Source: Deltaproteobacteria bacterium (GTDB lineage Bacteria > Myxococcota > UBA727 > VGSZ01). From it: DNA of 50,871 nt. The stretch is from positions 1 through 50,871 of the forward strand of contig JADZDP010000246.1 in NCBI GenBank assembly GCA_020850995.1, written 5' to 3'. Below, one piece after another: positions 38,528 to 47,595 of this stretch. Made by a program: the position numbers and the translations under genes. How positions within the stretch are numbered: the first letter of the stretch is position 1; each line of letters begins with the position of its first letter. The notes under the pieces are model-generated. The model was not told the DNA's origin. It did not search any database and saw only the letters and a list, made by a program, of their open reading frames with translations.

Positions 38528-38617
38528 GGCGTCCCGATAGCCGCTGGCGCCGGGATGAAAAGGGGGTCAGGGCAGGGTGCACCGGGCATAGGGATGCCCG
38601 CTGTCGAGCACGAGCCC

Positions 38618-39223
38618 TCAGGGCACTCGCATGGGGCGGTGCGCCCGGCAGCGCGCGGGGCGCGGCCCGTCGCGCATGCGCGTGACGAACACGCCGGCGT
38701 AGTGCTGCTGGGTGTAGCTCAGCAGGTCCTCTTCGACGACCTGGCCGGCGAAGTGGTCGCCCACGACGAAGCGGCCGTCGCCGGCGTACAGGCCCACGTG
38801 CCACACCCACACCCGCGCGCCGTCGAGCGTGGCGATGCTCGGCTCGGCGGGGTTCTCGGGGATGTCGACGAACCACAAGAGGTCACCGGGCTCGAGCACG
38901 GGCAGCTGCTCGGCGAGGCGCGCGGCGGCCACCGGCGCGGCGCCAGCCACGGGCAGGCCGAGCTCGCCCTTGACCGACTCCGTGGGCATCACCGACCACG
39001 AGCGCCAGCCGCAGCCCGAGAGCGCTTGCAGCGCGAAGAACACCAGGCCCTGGCAGTCGAGGCCGTCCTTGGCATCGCGCAGGCGGCCGCCGAGCACATA
39101 GGGAGTACCGAGCGCCTTCCTCGCCTCGCTGACGGCGCGCTCGGCGTTGTCGGGCGGCAGGAGCGCGAGGCTCAGGGCGAGGGCGAGCATGTATGGCGGC
39201 AACCGAGCGTGGCGGCGCCCCAT
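38618..39223 (-). CDS. NlpC/P60-family cell-wall hydrolase
   Basis: The product has 201 residues. A basic n-region and LALALSLALLPP form a signal peptide. The catalytic Cys is in GLDCQGLVFFALQ, after GTPYVLGGRL, the usual NlpC/P60 start. WHVGLYAGDGRFVVGDH carries the catalytic His and likely the third residue. These enzymes cleave gamma-D-Glu to diaminopimelate bonds in peptidoglycan stems. An ATG at 39190 would remove the basic part of the signal. The C-terminus ends in an Arg-rich tail. The gene follows the PanE-like gene by 22 bases. Confidence 0.85.
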   Translation of the reverse strand: MGRRHARLPPYMLALALSLALLPPDNAERAVSEARKALGTPYVLGGRLRDAKDGLDCQGLVFFALQALSGCGWRSWSVMPTESVKGELGLPVAGAAPVAAARLAEQLPVLEPGDLLWFVDIPENPAEPSIATLDGARVWVWHVGLYAGDGRFVVGDHFAGQVVEEDLLSYTQQHYAGVFVTRMRDGPRPARCRAHRPMRVP

Positions 39224-39245
39224 TCCGACGGATCTCTCGCCTGCG

Positions 39246-40358
39246 TCACGCGGCCATGCGCAGCGAACGCAAGAGCGGGCGGGTCTCGTCGAACAAGGCG
39301 CGCAGGCCCTCGAGCGAAGGACGCCTCGCGCCCACGGTGATGGCGCGCACCGCGGCCACCACGGCGTCGTTGATGGGCGCTTGCAGGCCGGCGGCGGCGG
39401 CGCGGCGCACCACCTCGCCGTTCAGGTAGTCGATGGGCGGCTCGCGCCCGCGCTCGATGGCCGAGAGCATCGACGAGCGCAGGCGCCGATACTTGGCGCC
39501 CACGGCGAGCAAGAGCGTGTGCTTCGCCAGCAGGCTCGGCGAGCCCGGCGCCAGGCGCTCGTCGGCGTCGAGCGCCAACCACTCGAGGTCGACGGCGCCG
39601 GAGATCTTCTCGAGCCTGACGCCGCTGGCCAGGGCCGTGTGGGTCGCCTCGGTCATCACCTCGAGGGCGAGGCGGCGCGCGAAGCGGTGGCGCATGAGCG
39701 CGCCCAGTCGATCCCCGCCGATGGTGCCGAGCGACGAGATGGCCGCGTTCACCGCCAGCTTCGACCAGCGCGCGCCGCGCAGGTTGTTGGTCAGCTCGAC
39801 GCCGTCACCGGGATCGGCGTGCCCGAGCAACGCCGCCACGCGCAGCGCGGCCTGGTCGTTGTCGCCGTTCAGGCGGCCCACGATGAGCCGCCCCTCGCTG
39901 GTCTGCTCGACGCGCCCCGGGCCGTGCATCGATGCGCCGAAGCTGACGATGCCGCCGACGACGCGCTCGTGCCCGAAGCGCTCGCCGAGGCGCTCTTCGG
40001 GCAGGCCATTGGCGAGCGGCACCAGCACGCCGGCGCTGCCGAGGTGAGGCAGGACGTCGCTGGCGGCAGCCTCGATGCGGTTTGGTGGCACGGCCAACAG
40101 CGCCACGTCGAAGGCGACGGCGGGCAGGGCGGCGGCCCGCGTGACGACGTCGAGGCGCACGGCGCGCTCGCCATCGGGCAGCGCGGCGTGCAGCCCGTGC
40201 TCGCCAATGGAGCGCGTGATGTCGGGGTTGCCGGTCACGGCCACCACGGAACGCCCGGCGGAGGCGAGCCGCGCCGCGGTACAGCCGCCCACACCGCCGC
40301 AGCCGACGACGACGACGCGCGCGCTCTCGGCCCAGCTCCGTTCTGCGGTCAAGGTCAT
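39246..40358 (-). CDS. Ketopantoate reductase-like (ApbA/PanE fold) protein
   Basis: The ATG at 40358, with GGAG upstream, gives 370 residues. The NADP loop is VVVVGCGGVGGCTAARLASA. ARWSKLAVNAAIS holds the catalytic Lys of the family, and SMLSAIERGREPPIDYLNGE is the C-terminal motif. In PanE this last motif is normally T-E-[IV]-D; here the Glu position is Pro, which argues against authentic ketopantoate reduction. It may act on another 2-ketoacid or be a related dehydrogenase. It lies 16 bases behind GlpB, in the place where glpC would be expected. Confidence 0.82.
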   Translation of the reverse strand: MTLTAERSWAESARVVVVGCGGVGGCTAARLASAGRSVVAVTGNPDITRSIGEHGLHAALPDGERAVRLDVVTRAAALPAVAFDVALLAVPPNRIEAAASDVLPHLGSAGVLVPLANGLPEERLGERFGHERVVGGIVSFGASMHGPGRVEQTSEGRLIVGRLNGDNDQAALRVAALLGHADPGDGVELTNNLRGARWSKLAVNAAISSLGTIGGDRLGALMRHRFARRLALEVMTEATHTALASGVRLEKISGAVDLEWLALDADERLAPGSPSLLAKHTLLLAVGAKYRRLRSSMLSAIERGREPPIDYLNGEVVRRAAAAGLQAPINDAVVAAVRAITVGARRPSLEGLRALFDETRPLLRSLRMAA

Positions 40359-40374
40359 GGCAGCTCCACTACCG

Positions 40375-41763
40375 TCACACAGCGCGGGCCACGGGCCCCG
40401 AGCGATTGCAGCCCGCGACGAGCGCCGCCGCCTCGCCCGCCAGCAGGCCGGTGAGGGCTGCCACACCGCCGGCGGCGCCGTCGCGCGCCGGGTCCCACCC
40501 CTCGACGACGGTGCCGGCGCACAGCAGGTTCTCGAACAGCGGCTTTCCTCGTCGATCCACGGGTGTCAGGCTGGCGTCGACGGCGACACCGGCGCGGAAG
40601 ATCGCGTGCTCGGCCTCGGGGCTGTCGCCGGTGAACAGCCCGATGAACGCGTCGTCGACGGCATGGCCCTCGGTGACCACCGGCAGCCCGAACAGGGGCT
40701 CGCGCGCGACCTGGTCGCGCACGATGCCGCCGCCGTAGAAGCGCCCGGTGGCGAGCACCACCGATCGCGGCGTCAACTCGGCCTTGAGCTGCTGCCCCTC
40801 GATGGCGACGGTGGCGACCCGCGTGCCGTGCGCGCTGGTCGCATGGGCGCGTGCCTCCACGACCACCACGCCACGCTCCTTGGCGCCGCGCAGGAGCGCG
40901 CGCGCCAGGCGCACGCCCGGCGCCGAGGGGGGCAGCGCCAAGAGCTCCTTGACCGGGCGCCCGGCGGCGCGCTCGACGTCGTTCAGCACCGCGGCATGCT
41001 TCTCGACGCCGAGGATGGGCGGCAGCAACAGGTGGTGGGCCGGGCGCGCGGCGCGGCGCAGCGCGTTCCTCAGCGCCTCGCAGAAGGCCGCGCGCGTGGC
41101 GTCGTCGTCGAGGGCGCGGGCCATGGCCAGCGCGTCGTCGTGCACGGCGCTGGCAGGCAGCGCGCGCTCGACGCCGAGCGTGGTCACCGTCAGCTTGCGC
41201 GCGCTCATGCCGGCGATCCAGCCGAGCACGTGGGACACCGCGCGCGCGCCGAAGCCCGCGAGGTCGAGCGGATCTACCACCGCCACCGTGGCGTCGGGCT
41301 CGAGCGCCGCCACGTCGAGCAGTTGGCACTTTTGCACCAGCGCCGCGCGCTTGACGGTGCCGAGCTGGGTGGCGAGCACATGGTTGTGTCCGTCGTCGCG
41401 CTCGGCCAGGTCGAGGCCGCCGTGCTGTGCGAGCTGCTTGAGCAGTGCCAGCGCCTCGCGCACGCGCTCGCGCCCCTTGTCGCCCACGCGCGCGAAGGGG
41501 TGCTGCGGGTGGCGCGCCGCCAAGAGATCGACACCGCGACGCCAGCGCCCCCCGCGATCGAGGGGATCGACGGCGGGACCGGGGACCAGGCCGCACAGCT
41601 CGTCGCCACAATCGATGGCACCCGACGACGCCACGGTGCCGCCGCCCGGGCGATGCACCAGCACCACGCGGGCGCCGCGCTCGCGCGCACGCACCGCGGC
41701 CAGCGCGCCGGCGATGCCGCCGCCGATGACCACCACGTCGGGGGAGAGGTCGAGCTCGCTCAT
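40375..41763 (-). CDS. glpB: Anaerobic glycerol-3-phosphate dehydrogenase subunit B-like
   Basis: The ATG at 41763 overlaps the stop of glpA (ATGA) and gives 462 residues. The FAD/NAD loop is VVVIGGGIAGALAAVRARER. GTVASSGAIDCG, LPPILGVEKH and VLATGRFYGGGI match the GlpB subunit, which usually carries FMN and relays electrons from GlpA. It oxidises sn-glycerol 3-phosphate to dihydroxyacetone phosphate together with GlpA. The C-terminal part is GlpB-like up to LLCAGTVVEGWDPARDG. The third subunit GlpC is not found in the window. Confidence 0.87.
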   Translation of the reverse strand: MSELDLSPDVVVIGGGIAGALAAVRARERGARVVLVHRPGGGTVASSGAIDCGDELCGLVPGPAVDPLDRGGRWRRGVDLLAARHPQHPFARVGDKGRERVREALALLKQLAQHGGLDLAERDDGHNHVLATQLGTVKRAALVQKCQLLDVAALEPDATVAVVDPLDLAGFGARAVSHVLGWIAGMSARKLTVTTLGVERALPASAVHDDALAMARALDDDATRAAFCEALRNALRRAARPAHHLLLPPILGVEKHAAVLNDVERAAGRPVKELLALPPSAPGVRLARALLRGAKERGVVVVEARAHATSAHGTRVATVAIEGQQLKAELTPRSVVLATGRFYGGGIVRDQVAREPLFGLPVVTEGHAVDDAFIGLFTGDSPEAEHAIFRAGVAVDASLTPVDRRGKPLFENLLCAGTVVEGWDPARDGAAGGVAALTGLLAGEAAALVAGCNRSGPVARAV

Positions 41764-43562
41764 GCGCGATCCGGAACCGGCGGCGGGACGACGACGTCGG
41801 CGCGCCGTTGCGCTCGACCGCGCGCCGTCGGCGAGTCCGCCGGCACCGGCGCCGGCACCGACGTGGACCACGGCACCTGCGCACGCGCGGCGCGCACGAA
41901 GGGACCGAAATTGGCGGCGAGGAAGTGCGTGGCCTGGTTGAGCTCTTCCGTGGCCAGGTTGGCGCCCTCGAGCACCGGGCGCCGGCCGACGAAGCGCGCG
42001 GTCATGGCGTCACCGAGCTCGACGAGCTGTTCGGCGGCGGAGAGGCCGCGCTCCTCGGCGAGGAGCTGGCTGCCGCGCGCCAGGCAGCGCGTGCCGCCGC
42101 ATGCACCCATACCGAGGCGCGTGCGCCGCCGCACGTCGACCAGGCGGGTCGACAGCTCGGCCTTGGCTGCGTAGCGCACCTCGGCCTCGCACACCGGCTC
42201 GCAGCGGCAGGTGTGCGCGCCCTGTCGTGGGTCGGCGGCGATGGCCTCGAGCATGCGAGCGGTGCGCGTGCCGTGGCGGAAGGCCATGCGTGCCACGGCG
42301 AGGCGGCTGCGCGCCGTCAGCGAGCGCGTCCAGCCCTCGACGTCGACCTTGTCTTCGGCGCCCGGCAGCGGGCGCTGCCAGGTGGTGCACGCTGCGCGGT
42401 TGCCGACCTTGGCCGCCACCACGTTGCTCACTTCTTCGGCGAGCTGCCGATAGGCGGCGAGCTTGCCGCCGCACACCGAGAGCAGGCCCGGCACGCCCTG
42501 CGACGCGTGGTCGTAGATCTCGTGCTCGCGCGAGAGTCGATCCTCGTTCTTGGCCCAGGCCCACAGCGTCGGCCGGATGCCGACATAGGTGCGGCTCATG
42601 CGGTGCTTGTCGATGGCGGGGAAGACGCGGCGCGCGCCCTGTAGGATGTACTTGACCTCGTCCTCGGTGGCGCGGGGGTTGTCGAGGTCGCCGTAGTAGT
42701 CGTCGTCGGTGGTGCCGACGATGGTGCCGTTCTCGTGCGGCATGAGGAACATCTGCCGCCCGTCGGCGCCGTCCATCACCAGACCGAAGTTGGAGATGCG
42801 CTGCGGATAGACGATGTGCACGCCCTTGCCCGGGCGCAGCCGGTACCACGCGCCGGCCAGCGCGGCCGTGCGCGGCCCCCACGCGCCCGTCGCGTTGACG
42901 ACCACCGGAGCCGAGTGGCGCTCGCGCGCGCCCGAGCGGCGATCCTCGACGACCACGCCACACACGGCGCCGCTCGCGTCTTTCTCGAACGCGACCAGCT
43001 CCGTGTAGGTCTGCACGATGGCGCCGTTCTCGTGCGCGTCGATGGCGTTCTCCACCGTGAGGCGCATCGGATCGATACCCCACTCGTCCATGGTCACGGC
43101 GCCGAGGATCTCGGGGTTGAGGCCGGGCTCGAGCGCCAGCGCCTCTTCGCGCGACAGGCGCGTGTGGGGCTTGCCGCGCTTGAGCGGCTGGTACTGGTCG
43201 TAGGCCTCGAAGAACACCTCGGCGAACTCGAGGTAGATGGTGTCGAACAGCGTCTTGAACTTGGCACCCGGCGGCGGCTTGGCGACCGGCACGATGAAGG
43301 GGATGCGGAACAACAGGTGCGGCGCGATCTTCTGGATGAAGCCCGAGTCGGTGCACGCCATCTTGGTGGTGTGCACGTCGTAGCGCAGGTAGCGGATGCC
43401 CCCGTGGATCATGCCGGTGTTGGCGCCCGACGCTCCTTTGGCGAGGTCGTTGCGCTCGACGAGGAGCACGCGCATGCCGCGCAGCGCGCAGTCGCGCGCG
43501 ATGCCGGCGCCGTTGACGCCGCCGCCGAGGATGATGACGTCGTGCTCGGTGCGCCCGGCCAT
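41760..43562 (-). CDS. glpA: Anaerobic glycerol-3-phosphate dehydrogenase subunit A-like
   Basis: The ATG at 43562 gives 600 residues; a GTG two codons upstream is possible. The FAD-binding N-terminus is VIILGGGVNGAGIARDCALR, followed by GANTGMIHGGIRYLR, typical of GlpA/GlpD. PHENGTIVGTTDDDYYGD and the C-terminal VCGGKLAAYRQLAEE are also conserved. After about residue 440 a BFD-like [2Fe-2S] domain carries CRCEPVC and GMGACGGTRC, which marks the anaerobic GlpA rather than the aerobic GlpD. A C-terminal Pro/Arg-rich tail of about 60 residues is unusual. Translation is coupled to glpB. Confidence 0.9.
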   Translation of the reverse strand: MAGRTEHDVIILGGGVNGAGIARDCALRGMRVLLVERNDLAKGASGANTGMIHGGIRYLRYDVHTTKMACTDSGFIQKIAPHLLFRIPFIVPVAKPPPGAKFKTLFDTIYLEFAEVFFEAYDQYQPLKRGKPHTRLSREEALALEPGLNPEILGAVTMDEWGIDPMRLTVENAIDAHENGAIVQTYTELVAFEKDASGAVCGVVVEDRRSGARERHSAPVVVNATGAWGPRTAALAGAWYRLRPGKGVHIVYPQRISNFGLVMDGADGRQMFLMPHENGTIVGTTDDDYYGDLDNPRATEDEVKYILQGARRVFPAIDKHRMSRTYVGIRPTLWAWAKNEDRLSREHEIYDHASQGVPGLLSVCGGKLAAYRQLAEEVSNVVAAKVGNRAACTTWQRPLPGAEDKVDVEGWTRSLTARSRLAVARMAFRHGTRTARMLEAIAADPRQGAHTCRCEPVCEAEVRYAAKAELSTRLVDVRRRTRLGMGACGGTRCLARGSQLLAEERGLSAAEQLVELGDAMTARFVGRRPVLEGANLATEELNQATHFLAANFGPFVRAARAQVPWSTSVPAPVPADSPTARGRAQRRADVVVPPPVPDRA

Positions 43563-43610
43563 CGTCACCTGCTATGGCACGTTCCGCTGTGGCGCGCCAC
43601 CTCGACGGTG

Positions 43611-45152
43611 CTACGCGACCGGCCCGGCGGCGGCGAGCACGTCGTCGGCGAGGAGCAGGCGCTCCATGGCCGCCAGGTCTGCCCCGAAGGCGCGGTCGAC
43701 GGGCGCGAAGGCCACCTCGCGCCGAACGCGCGCGTGCACCCGGCGCAGCGCCCGGCCCGGCGCGAGCGTGCGCAGGTCGAGGCCCTGGCACGCGCACAAG
43801 AGCTCGAGCCCGAGCACGCAGCGCACGTTTTCGATCACGAGCGCGGCCTTGTTGGCCGAGGTCATGCCCATGCTCACGTGGTCTTCGCGGTTGGCCGACG
43901 ACGGGATGCTGTCGACGACGGCCGGGTGGCACAGCACCTTGTTCTCGTTCACCAGCGCGGCGGCCGTCACCTGCACGATCATGAAGCCCGAGTTGAGGCC
44001 CGGCTGCGGCGCCAGGAAGGGCGGCAGGCCCGACGACAGCGAGGGGTTCAAGAGCTGCTCGATGCGCCGCTCGGAGATGTTGGCGAGCTCGGCGGCGGCG
44101 ATGGCCAGAAGGTCGAGCGCCATGGCCACGGGCTGGCCGTGAAAGTTGCCGCCCGAGAGCACCTCGTCGCCGGCGACGCCGTGGTCGCCGTCGAGGAACA
44201 CCAGCGGGTTGTCGGTGGCGCTGTTGAGCTCGCGCTCGAGCACCGAGCGTACGAACGACAAGGCGTCGCGCGTGGCGCCGTGCACCTGTGGCATGCAGCG
44301 CAGCGAGTAGGGGTCCTGCACCTTGCCGCAGTCCTTGTGTGCCTCCATGATCTCGCTGCCGTCGAGGAGTGCCAGCAGGTTCTTGGCGCAGGTGCGCTGC
44401 CCTGGATGGGGGCGCGCCGCGTGGATGCGGGGATCGAAGGCCTTCCAGGTCCCCTGCAGCGCGTCCAGCGAGGTGGCGCCCACCACGTCGGCCAGGCGCG
44501 CCATGCGCTCCGCCTCGAGGAGCGCGAGCACGCCCACGGCCATCATCGCCTGCGTGCCGTTGATGAGCGCCAGGCCCTCTTTGGCCTGCAGCTCGAGGGG
44601 CACGAGCCCGGCGGCCGCCAGCGCGTCGGCCGCGCGCACGCGTGCGCCGTGGACGAACGCGTCGCCCTGGCCGAGGAGCAAGAGCGCCGTGTGCGCCAGC
44701 GGCGCCAGGTCGCCCGACGCGCCCACCGAGCCCTTGCGCGGCACCAAGGGCGCCGCGCCCGCGTTCAACAGCGCCACCAGGTGCTCGAGCACCAGGGGGC
44801 GGCAGCCCGAGTGGCCCACCGCCAGGGTCTGCGCGCGCAGGAGCAAGAGCGCGCGCGCCTCGGGCAGGGGCAGGGGATCGCCCACGCCGACGGCGTGGCT
44901 CTCGATCAGGTTCTTCTGCAAGAGCCCGACGTGCTCCGGCGGGATCTTCACCTCGGCGAGCGCGCCGAAGCCGGTGTTGATGCCGTAGTGCGGCTCGCTG
45001 CCGGCGGCGAGCTCGTCGACGTGCGTGCGGGCGCGCGCCAGACGCGCAAGCACCGCCGGCGCGATCTCGACCTGGACGCGGCCATGCGCCACGTCGGCGA
45101 CGTCCTCGAGCCGCAGCGACCTGCCGTCGAGGGTGACCGTGCGCGTCGCCAC
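43611..45152 (-). CDS. hutH: Histidine ammonia-lyase
   Basis: The GTG at 45152 gives 513 residues, the normal size. The MIO cofactor-forming Ala-Ser-Gly is in GSVGASGDLAPLAH. HYGINTGFGAL and NLIESHAVGVGDPLPL are typical of HutH rather than plant PAL. RTCAKNLL, QDPYSLRCMPQVHGA and PSSANREDHVSMG complete the active site. The enzyme deaminates L-His to urocanate. No hutU, hutI or hutG is adjacent, so the gene may belong to a scattered pathway or to secondary metabolism. The start lies two bases before the stop of the upstream lipoprotein gene. Confidence 0.93.
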   Translation of the reverse strand: MATRTVTLDGRSLRLEDVADVAHGRVQVEIAPAVLARLARARTHVDELAAGSEPHYGINTGFGALAEVKIPPEHVGLLQKNLIESHAVGVGDPLPLPEARALLLLRAQTLAVGHSGCRPLVLEHLVALLNAGAAPLVPRKGSVGASGDLAPLAHTALLLLGQGDAFVHGARVRAADALAAAGLVPLELQAKEGLALINGTQAMMAVGVLALLEAERMARLADVVGATSLDALQGTWKAFDPRIHAARPHPGQRTCAKNLLALLDGSEIMEAHKDCGKVQDPYSLRCMPQVHGATRDALSFVRSVLERELNSATDNPLVFLDGDHGVAGDEVLSGGNFHGQPVAMALDLLAIAAAELANISERRIEQLLNPSLSSGLPPFLAPQPGLNSGFMIVQVTAAALVNENKVLCHPAVVDSIPSSANREDHVSMGMTSANKAALVIENVRCVLGLELLCACQGLDLRTLAPGRALRRVHARVRREVAFAPVDRAFGADLAAMERLLLADDVLAAAGPVA

Positions 45153-45153
45153 G

Positions 45154-45630
45154 CTACTGCCCCTGGCCCGCGCTCGCGCGGCAGAACGCGCAGTGCGCCT
45201 CGTCGGACTGGGTGATCTCCGCCTGGCACACCTCGAGCTCCAGGTCACACGCGAAGGTGCGCGTGCAGGTGAAGCTCTGCGCGGGCTCCACCGGGTTGCC
45301 GTCTGCGTCGAACACCGGACACGACAGCACCTTCTCGCAGTTCGCGTTGGACGCGCAGCGCTGCGTGCCGCACAGGGCGCGCGCTGCGTAGGTGGAGCAG
45401 AGCTCGTCGCACTGCATGCTGTCGTAGACCGCCTCGCACACACGCTCTTCGGCCTCGCAGCGGAAGGCGATGGTGCAATCGAGGCGCGTGTCGGTGGCGT
45501 TGTCCAAGCACTCGCAGCTGCGCTTGCAGTGCTGCTCGTTGTCGCACGGACGCCGGCACGCCAGCGACGACAAGAGCAGCGCGCACAGCAGCGGTGTCAG
45601 CAGGATCCGGACCATGCTTGTCGGTGCCAT
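45154..45630 (-). CDS. Cys-rich lipoprotein
   Basis: The ATG at 45630 (GAGGGG eight bases upstream) gives 158 residues with lipobox LLLSSLAC. An ATG at 45615 lacks a ribosome site. The mature protein carries about 18 Cys residues in pairs (CDNEQHCKRSCEC, CEAVYDSMQCDELC, CGTQRCASNANC, CAFC), so it is probably held by multiple disulfides in the periplasm or on the surface. No family is recognised. The gene just precedes hutH and the stop overlaps its start region, but a functional link is not evident. Confidence 0.78.
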   Translation of the reverse strand: MAPTSMVRILLTPLLCALLLSSLACRRPCDNEQHCKRSCECLDNATDTRLDCTIAFRCEAEERVCEAVYDSMQCDELCSTYAARALCGTQRCASNANCEKVLSCPVFDADGNPVEPAQSFTCTRTFACDLELEVCQAEITQSDEAHCAFCRASAGQGQ

Positions 45631-45693
45631 ACCCGGCACCCCTCGGCAAGGCGCTGATGCACAAGGACGCGCCAGCGCGCTATCGGGGAGGCC

Positions 45694-46590
45694 ATGACGC
45701 GTCTCCTGGTGCCGCTCGCGCTGTGCGCGCTCATCGCCGCCTGTCCCCATGCTGGGGCGGAGGGCGAAGGCGAGGGCGAGGGCGAAGGCGAAGGCGAAGG
45801 CGAGGGCGAAGGCGAAGGTGAGGGCGAAGGTGAGGGCGAAGGTGAGGGCGAGGGCGAGGGCGAGGGCGATGCGCGGTGGCAGCCGACCACGGGCACCACC
45901 TGGCAGATCACGCTCTCGGTGGTGCCGAGCTCTCGCGACCTCGACGTCCAGGCCTGGGATCTCGATCTCTTCGACACGCCCGCGAGCACGGTCGAGCTCC
46001 TGCAAGCGGGCGGCACGCGCGTCATCTGTTACTTCTCGGCGGGCACCTGGGAGCCGGGGCGACCCGACTCGGCGTCGTTCCCGGCGGCGGTGCTGGGCAA
46101 CAACTACGAGGACCCCGCGTTCGTCGAAGAGCGCTACCTCGACGTCACTGACGCCGCGGTGTTCGACCTCATGGAGGCGCGCCTCGAGCTCGCGGTCGAC
46201 AAGGGGTGCGACGCCGTCGACCCCGACAACGTGGACCTGTTCGACCACGACACCGGCTTCGCCATCACCGAGGCGCAAATGCGCGACTTCAACCTGGCGC
46301 TGGCGGCGGCGGCCCATGCGCGCGGGCTCGCCATCGGGCTCAAGAACGACCTGGCCCAGCTCGACGCCGTGGCGCACGCGTACGAGTTCGCCGTCAACGA
46401 GGAGTGCTACACCTGGGACGAGTGCGACGCCTACGTCGACACCCTGCTAGCCGAGGGCAAGCCGGTGTTTCACATCGAGTACGTCAGCGCCTCGCAGGCC
46501 GCTGCCGTGTGCGCGGTGACGCAGCCGCTGGGGCTCTCCACGGTCATCAAGAGCTACGACCTCGACGAGGGCGTGACCTTCTGCCCGTAG
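45694..46590 (+). CDS. Gly-Glu-linker lipoprotein with GH114-type (DUF297) domain
   Basis: The product has 298 residues with a strong GGGGAGG ribosome site. The signal peptide ends LCALIAAC. A 36-residue Glu-Gly tract (45760-45867) leads to a TIM-barrel domain of the endo-alpha-1,4-polygalactosaminidase (GH114, TM1410-like) family. Diagnostic segments are WQITLS, DLDLFDTPASTVELL, RVICYFSAGTWEPGRPD, GCDAVDPDNVDLF (catalytic Asp), GLAIGLKND and EFAVNEECYTWDEC. Such enzymes hydrolyse galactosamine-rich exopolysaccharide. The enzyme is therefore probably tethered to the outer membrane and acts on surface polysaccharide. It diverges from the Cys-rich lipoprotein gene. Confidence 0.87.
   Translation: MTRLLVPLALCALIAACPHAGAEGEGEGEGEGEGEGEGEGEGEGEGEGEGEGEGEGEGDARWQPTTGTTWQITLSVVPSSRDLDVQAWDLDLFDTPASTVELLQAGGTRVICYFSAGTWEPGRPDSASFPAAVLGNNYEDPAFVEERYLDVTDAAVFDLMEARLELAVDKGCDAVDPDNVDLFDHDTGFAITEAQMRDFNLALAAAAHARGLAIGLKNDLAQLDAVAHAYEFAVNEECYTWDECDAYVDTLLAEGKPVFHIEYVSASQAAAVCAVTQPLGLSTVIKSYDLDEGVTFCP
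45760..45867 (+). repeat. Hexanucleotide repeat encoding Glu-Gly
   Basis: A 108-base run of GAG/GAA-GGC or GGT units encodes 18 Glu-Gly dipeptides. It is the same codon-level design as 513-794 and sits in the same place in the protein, directly behind the lipid anchor. Confidence 0.93.
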
Positions 46591-46594
46591 GCGG

Positions 46595-47494
46595 TCAGCG
46601 GCCGGCGAGGCGTCGCTCGTCGAGATCTTGCTGGCCGTCGCGCGAGTAGGCGCAGGCGAGGGCCGGCTCGCTCGCCAGCGCGCGTGCGTCCCGCACGTCG
46701 ATGCGCTCGGTGCCCGTGGCGGGCGCCATGGCGGCGACGCGGGCGGCCAGGGCGCGGCCCTCCGCCAGCCTGGCGTCGTCGCCGCGGCGGGTGCCCATGC
46801 ACAAGAGCGTTGCGGCGCGCTCCTTCATGGTGCGAATGCGACCCGGCGCGCAGCCGTCGGCGTGGTCGAGCAAGGCCAGCGATGCATCGAGGTCGCCACG
46901 GGTGCCGGCGATGACTCCCAGGATCCACCAGTCGGGGATCATGCGCTGCATGATGCCGAGCGCCACCATGGCGTCGCAGGGGAGCTGGTTCTCGCCGTTG
47001 GCGCTTCGGTACGCGAAGCCGCTGGCGATGGCGGCGCGCCAGGAGTCTTCGATGGAGCGCGCCATCCACAGCGAGGCCAGCACGCCGTCGGTGGTGCCGA
47101 GGCGCGCCTTGGCGAGCCCGAGGCCGAACAACAGCAAGGGGTGGCCGGGCTCGCGCCGCAGGCCCTCTTCGAGGAGCCGCAGCATCTCTCGGTAGATGGC
47201 GCGTCGCTCGGCGCGCGGCGCGGCCTTGCCCTTCAGCTCGCCGAGCTCGTAGAGGAAGCGCGCCGCGTGGCCATACAGGTGCGCGTCGTCGGGGGTGACG
47301 GCGATGCGGCGGCGCGCTTCGATCAGGCCCTCGGCGAAGCGGCCGTCGACGTAGAGTGCCTCCAGATCCGGGTGGCGCCAGCTCCAGCGCGAGGCTGATG
47401 CCGCAGGGGCATGCGGCACCGGGTCGCCCGGCGCCGCGGGCGCGGCGGCGAGACCGAGAGCGACCATGACCCACAGCATGGGCGAGTGGTGCAT
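46595..47494 (-). CDS. Exported helical-repeat (TPR-like) protein
   Basis: The ATG at 47494 gives 299 residues with a signal peptide (MHHSPMLWVMVALGLAAAPA). The mature protein is all-helical with repeat-like segments (DLEALYVDGRFAEGLIEARR, HLYGHAARFLYELGELKGKA, HPLLLFGLGLAKARLGTTDG, DWWILGVIAGTRGDLDASL). The pattern resembles TRAP-T TatT-like or Sel1/TPR periplasmic proteins, but I cannot assign it further. Its 3' end is four bases from the convergent GH114 gene. Confidence 0.65.
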   Translation of the reverse strand: MHHSPMLWVMVALGLAAAPAAPGDPVPHAPAASASRWSWRHPDLEALYVDGRFAEGLIEARRRIAVTPDDAHLYGHAARFLYELGELKGKAAPRAERRAIYREMLRLLEEGLRREPGHPLLLFGLGLAKARLGTTDGVLASLWMARSIEDSWRAAIASGFAYRSANGENQLPCDAMVALGIMQRMIPDWWILGVIAGTRGDLDASLALLDHADGCAPGRIRTMKERAATLLCMGTRRGDDARLAEGRALAARVAAMAPATGTERIDVRDARALASEPALACAYSRDGQQDLDERRLAGR

Positions 47495-47595
47495 CAGGCG
47501 AAGGCGCGCGCCAAGGGGGCGCAGCGGGCCGGGCCGCGGCGCCGGTGACCCGCGGCGCTCGCGCTGGTACCGTCGGGAGACCACACGCCATCGAC

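Noticed and set aside
42735..45215. Plus-strand open frame of more than 800 codons opposite glpA and hutH
   Set aside because: It spans two genes that are clearly coding on the other strand and has Val/His/Arg-rich shadow composition.
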